Source of the DNA: Natrarchaeobaculum sulfurireducens
GTDB lineage: Archaea; Halobacteriota; Halobacteria; Halobacteriales; Natrialbaceae
Reading direction: 5' to 3'
Assembly: GCF_003430825.1 (NCBI RefSeq)
Contig: NZ_CP024045.1
Location: 37,048 to 101,047, forward strand
Length of the DNA stretch: 64,000 bases
The translations under genes and the position numbers were made by a program. Below, piece after piece: positions 18,807-27,959 of this stretch (within the stretch, counting starts at the first letter, position 1; every line of letters begins with the position of its first letter). Below the pieces are notes generated by a model, which was given only the letters and a program-made list of their open reading frames with translations, searched no databases and was not told the origin of the DNA.

Positions 18807-19709
18807 ATGAGAGAAAAGCTAACTGAGAAATTGCATCAACCTGAATATACCGGAGAAAATCGATGTGAAGCGTGCACAGTAGTGAACATTATAATTGCAG
18901 GTGTGATTGGAGCAATCATTAGCCGGAAATCGAAACTTGCAGGAATAGCGTCGATAGGCGTTTCCCTCTTGTTAATTTACCTTCGAGGGTATCTCATCCC
19001 AGGAACACCAACCCTCACAAAACGGTATATGCCAGCATCAGTCCTCCAGTTGTTCGGCAAGGATTCAGAACCCAAAATACGGAACGGTTTAACTACAAGC
19101 GATAACTCAAGTCTCGAAACCAGCAATACTAGTTCAACCACGCCCTCAACAACCAATAACGATACTCAAGATGACTCTGACACGATGAAAATGCCTACAG
19201 AATCTCCAGAAGAATATTTCATTTCAATGGGGGCTGTAGAAGAATGCGAAAATAAAGACGATCTGTGTATAGCAGAAGCCTTCGAATCAGAATGGGTTGA
19301 AGAGATAAGTGATCTCAGTAATGGGGATTTCACAGCAGAAGATGTTGCAGCAGCACTAGACCTCAACATAGAGAACGACGAATTCACGATTCAAGAAGAT
19401 GATCAAACTCGTCGCTTGAAGCGTGATAAACGGGTCGTTGGCCAATGGCCATCTGAAGCTGCTTTAATTGCTGACGTTGCTTCTTCTCGGATACTACGAT
19501 CACGGGATGAGGATTGGGACAAATACAAACCTGACAAAAAAGGAGAGCTTCTCAACGGGCTTCGATTATTCCTTGATACCTACCCAACGACTGAGGGCGA
19601 GATCGTGCTCAGCGAAGAAACAGTTGAATCCTGCTGTAGTACTCATGAAGTAATTGTAGCAGTGTGTGAGGACACAGACGAGCGCATTTTCGAACACCCA
19701 ATGCCGTGA
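18807..19709 (+). CDS. Membrane-anchored Cys-containing protein of the halocin cassette
   Basis: About 300 aa, starting at ATG 18807 (a TTG sits just before). GENRCEACTVVN near residues 16-27 has a CxxC pair directly before two hydrophobic segments (about 26-38 and 45-65), so a redox or metal site sits at the membrane edge. A Ser/Thr/Asn-rich linker (about 95-125) leads to an acidic domain with further Cys pairs (ECENKDDLC, ESCCSTHE). Proteins with a Cys pair before two helices accompany halocin C8-like genes, so a role in disulfide formation, maturation or export of the Cys-rich peptide is likely but inferred. Base composition is AT-rich like the rest of the cassette. Confidence 0.6.
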   Translation: MREKLTEKLHQPEYTGENRCEACTVVNIIIAGVIGAIISRKSKLAGIASIGVSLLLIYLRGYLIPGTPTLTKRYMPASVLQLFGKDSEPKIRNGLTTSDNSSLETSNTSSTTPSTTNNDTQDDSDTMKMPTESPEEYFISMGAVEECENKDDLCIAEAFESEWVEEISDLSNGDFTAEDVAAALDLNIENDEFTIQEDDQTRRLKRDKRVVGQWPSEAALIADVASSRILRSRDEDWDKYKPDKKGELLNGLRLFLDTYPTTEGEIVLSEETVESCCSTHEVIVAVCEDTDERIFEHPMP

Positions 19710-19917
19710 ATCGGCTCAGGGGGCAAGCCCCATAGAATTTGTAGAGTCACAAAGGGGAGTTATTTTTTCGGAGTTTGGGTTTGGCTAATTAATATCAGTA
19801 TACGGAAAGCAAATCAGGGTTGTTGAAGGGTCTTAAGCCATACCCGCTATTAATATAAAGGAGAGGGTGTCATAGAACAGTTAGCATACCAAAGAGCAGG
19901 GTGAACGCTGAGGTGGA

Positions 19918-20906
19918 ATGAGTTCAGCGACCCTGCAAGATGAGCCTTGGATAGACGAGTTCTTTGATCTCGTGGCAGTCGAGACGCTTCCGCTCTTCGA
20001 ATCCCTCGACTTTGACTTTCTCAGTGAGTATGACGTGTTCGCCCCCGCTCGGGGGCGAACACGAGATCATTATCCGCCAGAATTGTTCAAAGGTTTTCTT
20101 CACTGCTACTACAAGGAGATCTACGGCCCTCGTCCTGTCACCCGAGAACTCCAAAATACGGCCGTCTGGCTCAGCTGCGGGTTCAATCGACCGCCGTCAA
20201 GAGACGCGGTCGATCGGTTTCTCACTGATCTCGGCCTCGTCGTTGACGACGTGTTCAGTCACCTCGTCGAACAGGCCGCTATTCGCGGCCTGCTCGACTC
20301 TACCTTCCGAATCGATTCGACCGATCTCGAGCCCCTCGCGTGGAACGATGACGCTTCGTGGAACTACGATCCAACGGCTGAAGAGTACTACTACGGGTTC
20401 GGCCTCACGATCGTTTCCGCAGGGCCAAAGGTTCCGATTGCAACGGAGTTTACGCAGGCGAAACAAGCCTCGAAGGAGACGGCAATGCGCGTCACGTGTG
20501 ACGAGCTCGCGGCCAAGTATCCGATTTGGATGCTTGGGACAGTGGCTATGACATCCTCGATTGGCACGACTTCCTGCTGGAAGCAGGAGTCGTGCCGATC
20601 GCCCCGTACAGCGCACGAAACACCACTGATCCGCTTGATATCGAATACCGCGTTGAAGACCGAATCAGCGAATTTACAGAGGATGTGACGCTCAAGCGTT
20701 CGATCCTCGCTGAGACCTACAAGCGTCGAACGCAAGTTGAACGAACGTTTGGAGCGTGTTCAGACTGCGGCCTCGGGACGCTTCGCTCCCGAGGCCGCGC
20801 CCATGCGCGGGTACAAACGTATCTTGAGCTGTGTCTCCGAGTAATCGTCGCCATCACGAACTACGAACAGGGTGAAAACCCGGGTCGAACCAAGCTCGTG
20901 GCATGA
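19918..20906 (+). pseudogene. Frameshifted DDE transposase
   Basis: Two overlapping frames make one transposase of about 330 aa. Frame 1 (from 19918) carries DSTFRIDSTDLEPL and the N-terminal domain. After about 20537 the protein continues in another frame as DSGYDILDWHDFLLEAGV, through TYKRRTQVERTFGA to ...TKLVA at 20906. A single missing base near CTTGGGACAG explains it. The family is a haloarchaeal IS4/IS5-type DDE transposase that I cannot place more exactly. The downstream region is fused to another transposase remnant. Confidence 0.7.
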
Positions 20907-20912
20907 GATGAA

Positions 20913-21383
20913 TTGTATGATGCCCTCCACATAGTTACCGTTCACCTGATTCATTCCCAGGATATTCTGAATAAAGAGATCGTGCTACTATCTACTGACA
21001 ATAGCCAACCGCTGAAAGCGATCAAGAAGGAGATCAAAGAGCTGTTCAAGGAGTATGGTGACGAGATCGACAGTCCCTACGATGCCCTTGAGCGGCTCCC
21101 ACAGAAACAGCTCTCGGAATACGGCGTCGAGGTGGGAAGCGTCGAGGAGACGTACATTTTTCAGGCGATCAAGGAGCGAATGCATCGACACCTGCGGGCA
21201 GGTGTCGAGCGAGTCTTCTCGCGTCTGAAGTCGTTTACCGGTCTTGACCGAGTCCGTGCGCGCAAGAAGAACAACGTCGAAACTCATGTCGTTCTCTCTG
21301 CGGTGGCACTGGTTGCAGCCTCACTGACCGCAAAACGTCAGGGCAAACCAGGGCTGATACGCTCGCCAAGCCGGTTGATCTGA
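20913..21383 (+). pseudogene. C-terminal transposase remnant
   Basis: A frame of 156 aa whose last 70 residues are a transposase C-terminus (RHLRAGVERVFSRLKS, then VRARKKNNVETHVVLSAVAL). It lacks the catalytic N-terminal half. The first 15-20 residues differ in character and probably come from the junction. It shows nested insertion at this site. Confidence 0.55.
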
Positions 21384-22409
21384 CGGAAGCAAACACCTGT
21401 CCGAAAAACAGATCGCCGCCTGAGAGGCGTCGCTCTCAGGCGGCTCAATTCATGACGAAACTTCGACCAGTAGCGGTGAATCAAGACACAACTCGACCGC
21501 TATTGTCAGGTAAACCACGATCGATCTACCCGATCTTGTCCTCGGTCGCTTGAACAGCGGCTACCCTGCCACGTCGTGCGAACTGATTTTGAAGATGCAA
21601 CAGGCTATACTGACAAGGTAAAACCGACACGTAGACACTAAAAGCCCCTGTCGCGCTTGAGTCCCGCGCCTGGCGAGACGCACGCGTCTCGCTGGCCTTC
21701 GCTCGTTTCACTCGTGAGGATCTCGCTGCGCTCCTCACACGGTTGCGGTGCTTGTGTCGTCGGGGTTCCCCGAGCAACGGAAGGCGCAAGCGCCTTCCGA
21801 GCATCGCGAACGCTCCGCGTTCGCTCAACGCGTCAGCCCCTTTCGATCCCACCCACGTGGTTTGATTGGGGGCTATCTGAAGCAATTGACTGTTCTACGT
21901 TTACGGCCCGCCCCGCTCGTCGCTGCCGCCCTCCGCATGCTCACGGCTCACTGCGTTCGCCGCTCGTCTCGAGGCGCTTCCCGGTGGTCGCGCCTCTTTC
22001 GCTCGCGACCGACCATTCCGGGCGGGCTTCCGCTCCAGTCGGTGCGGTTCCTGCCGGGCATCTGGTTTCGACGCCAGCACCAAGCGCGCTTTCGGTTGCG
22101 TCTCGCTCCGGTGGTCGCTCGACGGACACGAAATCGGCTTGTGTGCTGGCCGCTCGCTCCGGGCGGGTCGCCGAGTCGCTCACTCCGTTCGCGCCTCGAG
22201 TTCTGCCTCGCTTAGCTCGGCAGAACCACGCGCGGTGCTGGTTGAATGTTCTCCAGAGGCGCTCTCGCTCGCGCCCCAGGGGGACGCGAGCGAAGGCGCG
22301 AGCGAGAGCGCACATGGTGGATGAGTCGGTCAACGTCGAGAGCCACGGCTGGAGAGTCGTGGTGTTGGGAAAAGACGCCGAGTGAGCGTCTTTGGAACTA
22401 AGGATTCCA
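21384..22409. repeat. GC-rich non-coding stretch with an array of perfect hairpins
   Basis: No believable gene is present. Perfect inverted repeats occur in series: 21673-21692 (9-bp arms, 2-base loop), 21714-21738 (7 bp), 21779-21798 (9 bp, 2-base loop), 21806-21824 (8 bp), 22200-22226 (8 bp), 22259-22311 (17-bp arms, 19-base loop) and 22371-22393 (8 bp, AAAGACGC/GCGTCTTT). The last ends 16 bases before the next ATG. Long frames here translate to Arg/Ser-rich sequence unlike any haloarchaeal protein. Possible roles are structured RNA, recombination hotspot, or attenuation of the downstream gene. Confidence 0.65.
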
Positions 22410-23273
22410 ATGTCTAGTGAGAACTCAGTCAGTAAGGTCGTTTCGGTCGATGAACAGGCATACGAACAGGCAGACGCTCGAGCGGAGCGCGACCCCGACG
22501 CGGAGTACGTCATCGACGAAACCCCGGAGTTCCGGGCAACGGTTGAGATGGAGATTCAGGCGAAGGTGGATGCAAACCACCCAGACGGAATCGTCGATAC
22601 AAGCGAGGATCGGATCTACGGCGTGACCCTGGCCCAGGAAGAGCGCATTCGAGCCAGAGAAGAAGAACTTGAGCACATCAGTGCTCAGGCCGAGTTCGGT
22701 CAGCAGAAGGGGCGGGCGTGGCGAACCCGAAAGAAAGTCGAAGTGATGCGTCGTGAGCAGCGGCGGTCGGAAAGCCGGATCGATCCCCGTGAGAAGCTCG
22801 AGCGCGAGCAGTTGGCAGCGGTCAATCAACAGGCACAGCGGTTGGCCGACGACGTCCAAGGTGGCTACAGTCGGGCGGTCATCGCGAAGCGGATCGCCAG
22901 CCGCGTCCTCAAGGGTGCGGACATGTTCGAGGCCGTGATGGAGACAAAAGAAGAGCTGCTCGACGAGGCAGGAACGATCGTCCCGATCGGCAAACTCGAG
23001 GAGATCAATCGCGGTGAGGTCAGTGTCGAAGGGTGCGTGATCGAACTGTGGGAGCCTGCCTGCTCGAGTCAGCAGCAGGTTGGGCTAATCGAAGATGAGA
23101 CGGGACGAACGAAGTTCACCGTCTGGAAGAAGAGCAAGCAGCCGCTGGTCGACGAGGGCGAACGGGTGCGATTCAGGGCCGCAGCGAAGAACTGGTACAA
23201 CGGTCGATGTTCGATCGCACTCACCCGGTGGTCACAGGTCGTCTTCCCAGAGCGTGACGCGTGGTGGGAATAG
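22410..23273 (+). CDS. RPA-like OB-fold single-strand DNA-binding protein
   Basis: 287 aa from ATG 22410; a TTG at 22392 would add six residues but lies in the preceding hairpin. Residues about 60-160 are highly charged and probably helical. Residues about 190-285 form an OB-fold with GLIEDETGRTKFTVWKKS and ERVRFRAAAKNWYNGR, the pattern of RPA/replication factor A single-strand DNA-binding domains. It would bind ssDNA during plasmid replication or repair. A leader hairpin just upstream may control expression. Confidence 0.7.
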   Translation: MSSENSVSKVVSVDEQAYEQADARAERDPDAEYVIDETPEFRATVEMEIQAKVDANHPDGIVDTSEDRIYGVTLAQEERIRAREEELEHISAQAEFGQQKGRAWRTRKKVEVMRREQRRSESRIDPREKLEREQLAAVNQQAQRLADDVQGGYSRAVIAKRIASRVLKGADMFEAVMETKEELLDEAGTIVPIGKLEEINRGEVSVEGCVIELWEPACSSQQQVGLIEDETGRTKFTVWKKSKQPLVDEGERVRFRAAAKNWYNGRCSIALTRWSQVVFPERDAWWE

Positions 23274-23482
23274 CCGTTCGTAGCCCCTTTTTTGCTGATG
23301 CGTACGGTCACCGCCACCGCCCACCACCTCCACGTTCCGGGCTGCTCACGGCCTACAGCCGTTGCGCTGCCGGGCTTTCGCTTACAATGAACATACTCAA
23401 ATAACAGTCACTAACTCAGTCTCCTATGGGACGGGATGATTCGATGTTGAACAGAGATCTTATCCGGATCAAACCGCCCACA

Positions 23483-24082
23483 TTACCCTGGTTGCGATAC
23501 GTACACATCATCACTGGTCGCTTCATCAAGGACATCAGCTGTGATTGACTCAGCTTGATAAGCTTCAGAGGTCGAACCATACCAATCAACTGAAAGCAGC
23601 CGGCTAGCTGGGAAGATCTGTGAGAAGTTAGCCCCTCGCCCTCGACCTGCAGCGTGTTGCTTTAATCGAGTCGCAGCCGCTTGGGTCACACCGACATATA
23701 GAAGACGCTCTTTTTCTTGTGCTCGATGTGCCCAGCTTCGATTCGTTTGAAGATGGAATTCTTCGCGGAGTACTTTTTCAGTGACTGTCCGTTGGCGACA
23801 CTCAAGGACATAGACCGCATCAGTTCGGAGTGACCCATCGGCAAACTGTTTCAGTAGTTCTGCGATCCGTCGTTCGTCGACATTATGGCATAAACACTCA
23901 TTTGGACAATCAGAGCTAACGGGATCAAAAAGCGCAGATTCAACTCTTGGCAGGGTTTTAGACCGAATCTTATCTTCAAGTTCGGATTCGGTTGCATACC
24001 GCCATCGTCGTTTTTCTGTCGATGCCACAGTCTTATCATGTTTGTATAGACATAGAAAAGTAAATAATTTCGGTCTTAACAA
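23483..24082 (-). CDS. GIY-YIG nuclease-like protein with Cys-rich N-terminal half
   Basis: 199 aa. The second half is a GIY-YIG-like domain: AVYVLECRQ (degenerate GIY) near residue 88, LLYVGVT near 126 (the YIG part), and RLKQHAAGRGRGANF with the following Arg/His residues. A Glu in YQAESITADVL near 175 fits the catalytic glutamate. The N-terminal half has DCPNECLCH, a possible metal-binding knuckle. GIY-YIG proteins nick or cut DNA in repair, homing or restriction. Its true start could be later; the first 20 residues are weak. Confidence 0.6.
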   Translation of the reverse strand: MLRPKLFTFLCLYKHDKTVASTEKRRWRYATESELEDKIRSKTLPRVESALFDPVSSDCPNECLCHNVDERRIAELLKQFADGSLRTDAVYVLECRQRTVTEKVLREEFHLQTNRSWAHRAQEKERLLYVGVTQAAATRLKQHAAGRGRGANFSQIFPASRLLSVDWYGSTSEAYQAESITADVLDEATSDDVYVSQPG

Positions 24083-24121
24083 CTCTACATTTGATCCTCA
24101 CTCCAGAGTGCAGCCAATTTA

Positions 24122-24370
24122 TCAGTCAAGTCGACGTTGACGTTCAGCCCAAAACATTAGTTCATCTCGCATTTCATCAGGCACATCGCCAAAGAGACAA
24201 CCCAACCGATTGCCTAGATTTTGCCAGCTTAGCTTATTGAACGTTCCCTCACTATACGGGCCGTCTGCCAATGCATCTTCCCACCCCTTGTGAAAGGTAC
24301 GTTCTCTATCCTTGTCAAGCGGTTTTCGTTCGTCCTCCTCAAACATCAACAGGGTCTCATTAGACACCAT
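24122..24370 (-). CDS. Small hypothetical protein, 82 aa
   Basis: A complete small gene with a TATA-like GTATTTTTATTAA (about 24391-24403, minus strand) 21-33 bases before its ATG, implying a leaderless message. The protein is acidic and helix-prone with Trp residues (GWEDALADG, SWQNLGNRLG, MFWAERQ). No family is recognised. It lies between two GIY-YIG genes. Confidence 0.5.
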   Translation of the reverse strand: MVSNETLLMFEEDERKPLDKDRERTFHKGWEDALADGPYSEGTFNKLSWQNLGNRLGCLFGDVPDEMRDELMFWAERQRRLD

Positions 24371-24521
24371 GATTTGACTAGCTCGCTAATTGTTAATAAA
24401 AATACCTTTGGTATCGACAATTTTAGCGAAAATTTTGAAAAGGATAACGCCGTATGCTCCGTAGCTGCTGTACTGACCAGAGGAAGCCTAGGTGTATCAA
24501 TGGTTGTAGATTTAAACAGAA

Positions 24522-24531
24522 TTATATTTTA
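24522..24531 (+). promoter_or_regulatory. TATA-like box for the tandem GIY-YIG gene
   Basis: TTATATTTTA lies 29-38 bases before the ATG at 24560, the normal place for an archaeal TATA box. It lies within an AT-rich stretch (24370-24550) between divergent genes. Confidence 0.45.
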
Positions 24532-24559
24532 TCTATCAGTCAAAAACCTTGTGTACTGA

Positions 24560-25921
24560 ATGAGCAAAGCAGCGTTGTGGGAGTCATGGCTTGAGGAAAC
24601 GCTCTTACAGGATCTCCATTCTTCTGAGGAACCAGATCCAGTTCCACTTTTCGAGACGACCGACAACGGACTCGAAACGAGCAGTGAGCTAGGGAGCTAC
24701 AAGTGGGGAAAGAACGACGGTGACTACCTCTATCTCATATACCTCTTGGAGGGGTCAGTCACAGATGCACAAAGCGTGGTCCCGGTGTATGTGGGAGAAT
24801 CAAGTAACATCAGCTCACGAATTGGGCAACACTCTCGAAAGATTCGCGATTCACTCCCCATCACAGAGTGGGAAGAGAACGACCAGTGGGGAGGCTTCTC
24901 GAAATACGATCAGATCGCAGCCGTTGCAGAACGTGCAGACGATCCGTTGTACGTCTGGATTATCGACGTCGACGATCTTGAGTACGGTCCATATGGCTAT
25001 GAGACCTATCGCCAGGAACTCGAGGCAAAACTCGTTGGGTTGGTTCACGCACAGTCCCAGTACGAGCGCATCTTCGCCAATCGCGAGTTCGTTCCAAATC
25101 AGATTCTACACGAAATCGGAAAAGCGGGCCCCGAATGGGTAGCAGAGGAAATAACGTCTGGGTCTGTACAATCGGAGACTTACAATCCAAATACAGAGGC
25201 CGGTCTCACGACGAAAGCCGAGTGCTGGAGAGCATGGGTAAAAGAGTACATCTTAGCAGACATACAAAGCGATACGAGATCGGATCCAATTCCACTTTTC
25301 GAAGTGAACGACGATTTGCAGGTTCGAACAAGCGATAGTGAGATACTCCAGCGCTCTGTTGAGATCGATGCACGGATTCGCCGTGAAGGCCAAAAGTGTG
25401 TTACTCGAAACGGCATCCGTGAGGAGGGTTGCGACGGGTTGTTGTACGTGATGTACCAACTCGAGGAGCCTGCTTCGACTGCGACATCAGCTGATATTGT
25501 ACCTCGCTACATCGGTAAGGCAGAAGCGTACGGAAAGAAGCGAGAACTCAGCTCGAATTTTACAGAAATCGCCTACGAACGGAACGCGACACGAAGCTTT
25601 GCACGATGGGGTGACGGAAACTATTGGCACGTTGGGGAACTCTCGATGGCACTCACCGGCAAAGACGAGCGCAAACAACACTGGGTAGAAGCGCTCTTCG
25701 AACCAGACTCACGAACATTGTCGCAACAGACCTACCTCTGGGTCTATGCTTGGAATAGTGAGGCAGACAGCAGTCCGCATCAAACACCCGCTACACTCGC
25801 AGAGGTCGAAGCATTGCTGATCGGGACAGCGTACGATGCGTACCCAGAATATCTCTTGAACAAGAGTGGGACACCAGACGACGCACCGGTCAAAGTGGAA
25901 ACTCCAACGTTTGCTGACTAG
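24560..25921 (+). CDS. Tandem GIY-YIG domain protein
   Basis: 453 aa made of two related halves. Each half begins with a similar header (LWESWLEETLLQDLHSSEE... / CWRAWVKEYILADIQSDTR...) and a PVPLFE/PIPLFE motif. Each then has a GIY-YIG-like core: YLYLIYLLEG with VPVYVGESSNISSRIGQH near residues 55-95, and LLYVMYQLEE with VPRYIGKAEAYGKK near 295-330. Glutamates later in each half (YRQELEAKLVGL, LAEVEALLIGT) fit the catalytic acidic residue. The duplication suggests a protein that makes paired nicks or acts as a pseudo-dimer. The first core keeps the GES...R layout; in the second the Arg is replaced or displaced. Its role could be restriction, homing or repair. Confidence 0.7.
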   Translation: MSKAALWESWLEETLLQDLHSSEEPDPVPLFETTDNGLETSSELGSYKWGKNDGDYLYLIYLLEGSVTDAQSVVPVYVGESSNISSRIGQHSRKIRDSLPITEWEENDQWGGFSKYDQIAAVAERADDPLYVWIIDVDDLEYGPYGYETYRQELEAKLVGLVHAQSQYERIFANREFVPNQILHEIGKAGPEWVAEEITSGSVQSETYNPNTEAGLTTKAECWRAWVKEYILADIQSDTRSDPIPLFEVNDDLQVRTSDSEILQRSVEIDARIRREGQKCVTRNGIREEGCDGLLYVMYQLEEPASTATSADIVPRYIGKAEAYGKKRELSSNFTEIAYERNATRSFARWGDGNYWHVGELSMALTGKDERKQHWVEALFEPDSRTLSQQTYLWVYAWNSEADSSPHQTPATLAEVEALLIGTAYDAYPEYLLNKSGTPDDAPVKVETPTFAD

Positions 25922-26014
25922 CGATTTTGCGGCTGCTCGTTGTTGGCGTGTTTTTTGGAACCCACTGAATGGTGGAGGTCTTCTCGAGAACGATTCGAGA
26001 AGCGTGACTCGATC

Positions 26015-26950
26015 ATGGTTACGAGCAGTAGCACCCGGGAAACGTTCGACGATTCGGATACCCGGCACGACGAGATGCACAGTACGATCGAAACATGGCT
26101 TGAGGACCTCGTTGAGGAGGTTGACGACGCTGTTTCGAGCGAGCAATTCAGAGAGTGGCTCGACGTCCAGAGTCGATTCCACGACTACTCTCACCGGAAC
26201 ACTTTGTTGATAAAGTTACAATGTCCACACGCGATCAAGGTCGCCGGCTATCGAACGTGGCAAAACGAGTTCGACCGGCATGTGAAAGAGGGTGAGAAGG
26301 CGATCTGGATCTGGGCACCGATCATCGCGAGACAGTGCCCTGAATGCGAGAATTCACCATCATACCACGGACGGAGTGACTGCGAGTACGATGACACTAA
26401 ACCCGACGAGTGGGAGAAGGGACTCGTAGGCTTTCGGCCAGCGCCGGTCTTCGATGTATCGCAGACTGAGGGAGAACCACTTCCGGAACTCGAGACAGAG
26501 GCAAACGGTAATGCCGATGAACTGGTGCCAGCACTCCTCGAGGCGGCGACCGCACTTGAGGTAGATGTAGATGTCGTCCCTCCTCGGGCGTGGTCTCATG
26601 GCAGCGCCAAGGGCGTCTGTCAGTATCGTCTGGGGAAGCAGCCACTCGTAGAAATCCGTGATCGTGAAAACGAGGCCGATCTTGCCATCACACTCGTTCA
26701 CGAGTACAGTCACGCGCTGTTGCACGGTGGTTCCGATACTGAAGACGAACGATCGAAACGCGAGCTCGAGGCCGAAGCCGTTGGCTACATCGTCGGTCGA
26801 TATTTTGAGCTGGACACGAGTGGGTCAGCGTTCTACCTCGCTGCGTGGGAAGGTGACGAACCGGAGACGATCCTCGATCGACTCGAGCGCATTAGCTCGA
26901 CTGCTCAAGAGATCATCGACATCGTCGAGGAGGAAATGGTCGATGTATGA
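26015..26950 (+). CDS. ArdC-like antirestriction protein with zinc-metalloprotease domain
   Basis: 311 aa from ATG 26015. Residues about 15-90 match the N-terminal ArdC domain (FHDYSHRNTLLI, AGYRTWQNEF, VKEGEKAIWIWAP), which binds single-stranded DNA. A four-Cys/His insert (CPECEN...C) follows. The C-terminal half has LVHEYSHALLHGG, an HExxH zinc site near residue 230, with ELEAEAVGYIVGRYF holding the third ligand. ArdC proteins on conjugative plasmids protect incoming DNA from host restriction. Here it sits just ahead of a restriction-rich island, on what looks like the same mobile element. Confidence 0.75.
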   Translation: MVTSSSTRETFDDSDTRHDEMHSTIETWLEDLVEEVDDAVSSEQFREWLDVQSRFHDYSHRNTLLIKLQCPHAIKVAGYRTWQNEFDRHVKEGEKAIWIWAPIIARQCPECENSPSYHGRSDCEYDDTKPDEWEKGLVGFRPAPVFDVSQTEGEPLPELETEANGNADELVPALLEAATALEVDVDVVPPRAWSHGSAKGVCQYRLGKQPLVEIRDRENEADLAITLVHEYSHALLHGGSDTEDERSKRELEAEAVGYIVGRYFELDTSGSAFYLAAWEGDEPETILDRLERISSTAQEIIDIVEEEMVDV

Positions 26951-27195
26951 CGGACACTGTTGTTCGAGATCATTGAAGTACTCGAGGAATATCTTCAGCA
27001 GTCCTATCGACTATACAGGAGTGTTGTCGATCTATGTCTGAAAGGAGAGGTCATGGAAACTTCCTCTCTTCTCGTCGTTGTGGATCAGGATCACGCCAGT
27101 GACGGGGGCGCGTGTTACACTCGGAACGGGAGGTCGGTAGGTGGGTAGACTTGGAAATCGTGCTTCAAAGCCCCTTTTATGTTAGGGAAAGAGGA

Positions 27196-27645
27196 TTACA
27201 AAGTACTTTCTCCAGTTCGGGACTGGTATTCTAAATTGCTCAGTCGTTCCTCTAATTTTTCAACATCCTCTTTCACTTCCTCAAAGCGCTCTGGTACTTC
27301 ATGGTTCAGTCTGACGTTTGGATAGTATGGCTCTTTTTCTGAGTTCTTGTAGTAGAGGTTTACTCCTCCATCATCCTCTTCTATTGCTTTGCACGTAACA
27401 AACCGACGCCGGTCTAACCGATCAAGCACTGACCCGACGAGAGCTACTGCCCCGTCTCTGTTGTCATCATCACGGAGGGATTGGGGGATTATATCAGGGT
27501 ATTCTTCTAATACCCAATCTGTGATTTCTTCAACGGTATACGCTTTTTCAGAATGATCCATCAATAGTCGGTGGGCAATATACACACTCAAGCGATCATG
27601 TGTTGCACCTGAGTTCCAAGCTTCCGAATCAACGTCTATAGGCAT
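27196..27645 (-). CDS. Hypothetical winged-helix/coiled-coil protein, 149 aa
   Basis: Residues about 15-90 look like a winged helix (RLSVYIAHRLLMDHSEKAY, TVEEITDWVLEEYPDIIP, VLDRLDRRRFV). A coiled coil covers about 115-140. It is divergent from the next plus-strand fragment and has no partner on its own strand. No family is recognised. Confidence 0.5.
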   Translation of the reverse strand: MPIDVDSEAWNSGATHDRLSVYIAHRLLMDHSEKAYTVEEITDWVLEEYPDIIPQSLRDDDNRDGAVALVGSVLDRLDRRRFVTCKAIEEDDGGVNLYYKNSEKEPYYPNVRLNHEVPERFEEVKEDVEKLEERLSNLEYQSRTGESTL

Positions 27646-27873
27646 ATGAACATTCGGCTTTCTGACGGTATAAGCTTTGTAGTTGAAATGATTATTCTGA
27701 TCCCCTTTTACAGTCGTTTCCTGAGGGATTTACGTTTCCTCCTGCTAGTAAAGAAAGGACTTGTCGAGAAAGGAGAGAAGGACCGACGCACCAACGTCTA
27801 CATGGTAACTAAGCGGGGAACTCGAGAAATCGAAGCCCGACGCAACTGGGAAAACGAGTACATCGAATTATAA
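27646..27873 (+). pseudogene. PadR-like regulator fragment
   Basis: 75-aa frame. The last 40 residues (LLVKKGLVEKGEKDRRTNVY, then TKRGTREIEARRNWENEY) are the wing and C-terminal helix of PadR-like winged-helix regulators. The first 30 residues are hydrophobic and out of character, so the recognition helix is missing. It is probably the remains of a regulator lost when the island was inserted. Confidence 0.5.
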
Positions 27874-27959
27874 CCCGTATTGAGCGATATCCTTGCTGCT
27901 ACATCACAGATCTCGCTTGACGTGCATTTATTTCGTCTCCCTGTGTTGGCCACTGGTAA

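Noticed and set aside
21657..22385. 242-aa plus-strand frame, and a 190-aa minus-strand frame at 21941-22513
   Set aside because: Arg/Ser/Pro-rich translation with no acidic bias, overlapping on both strands, inside the hairpin array; typical of non-coding GC-rich DNA.
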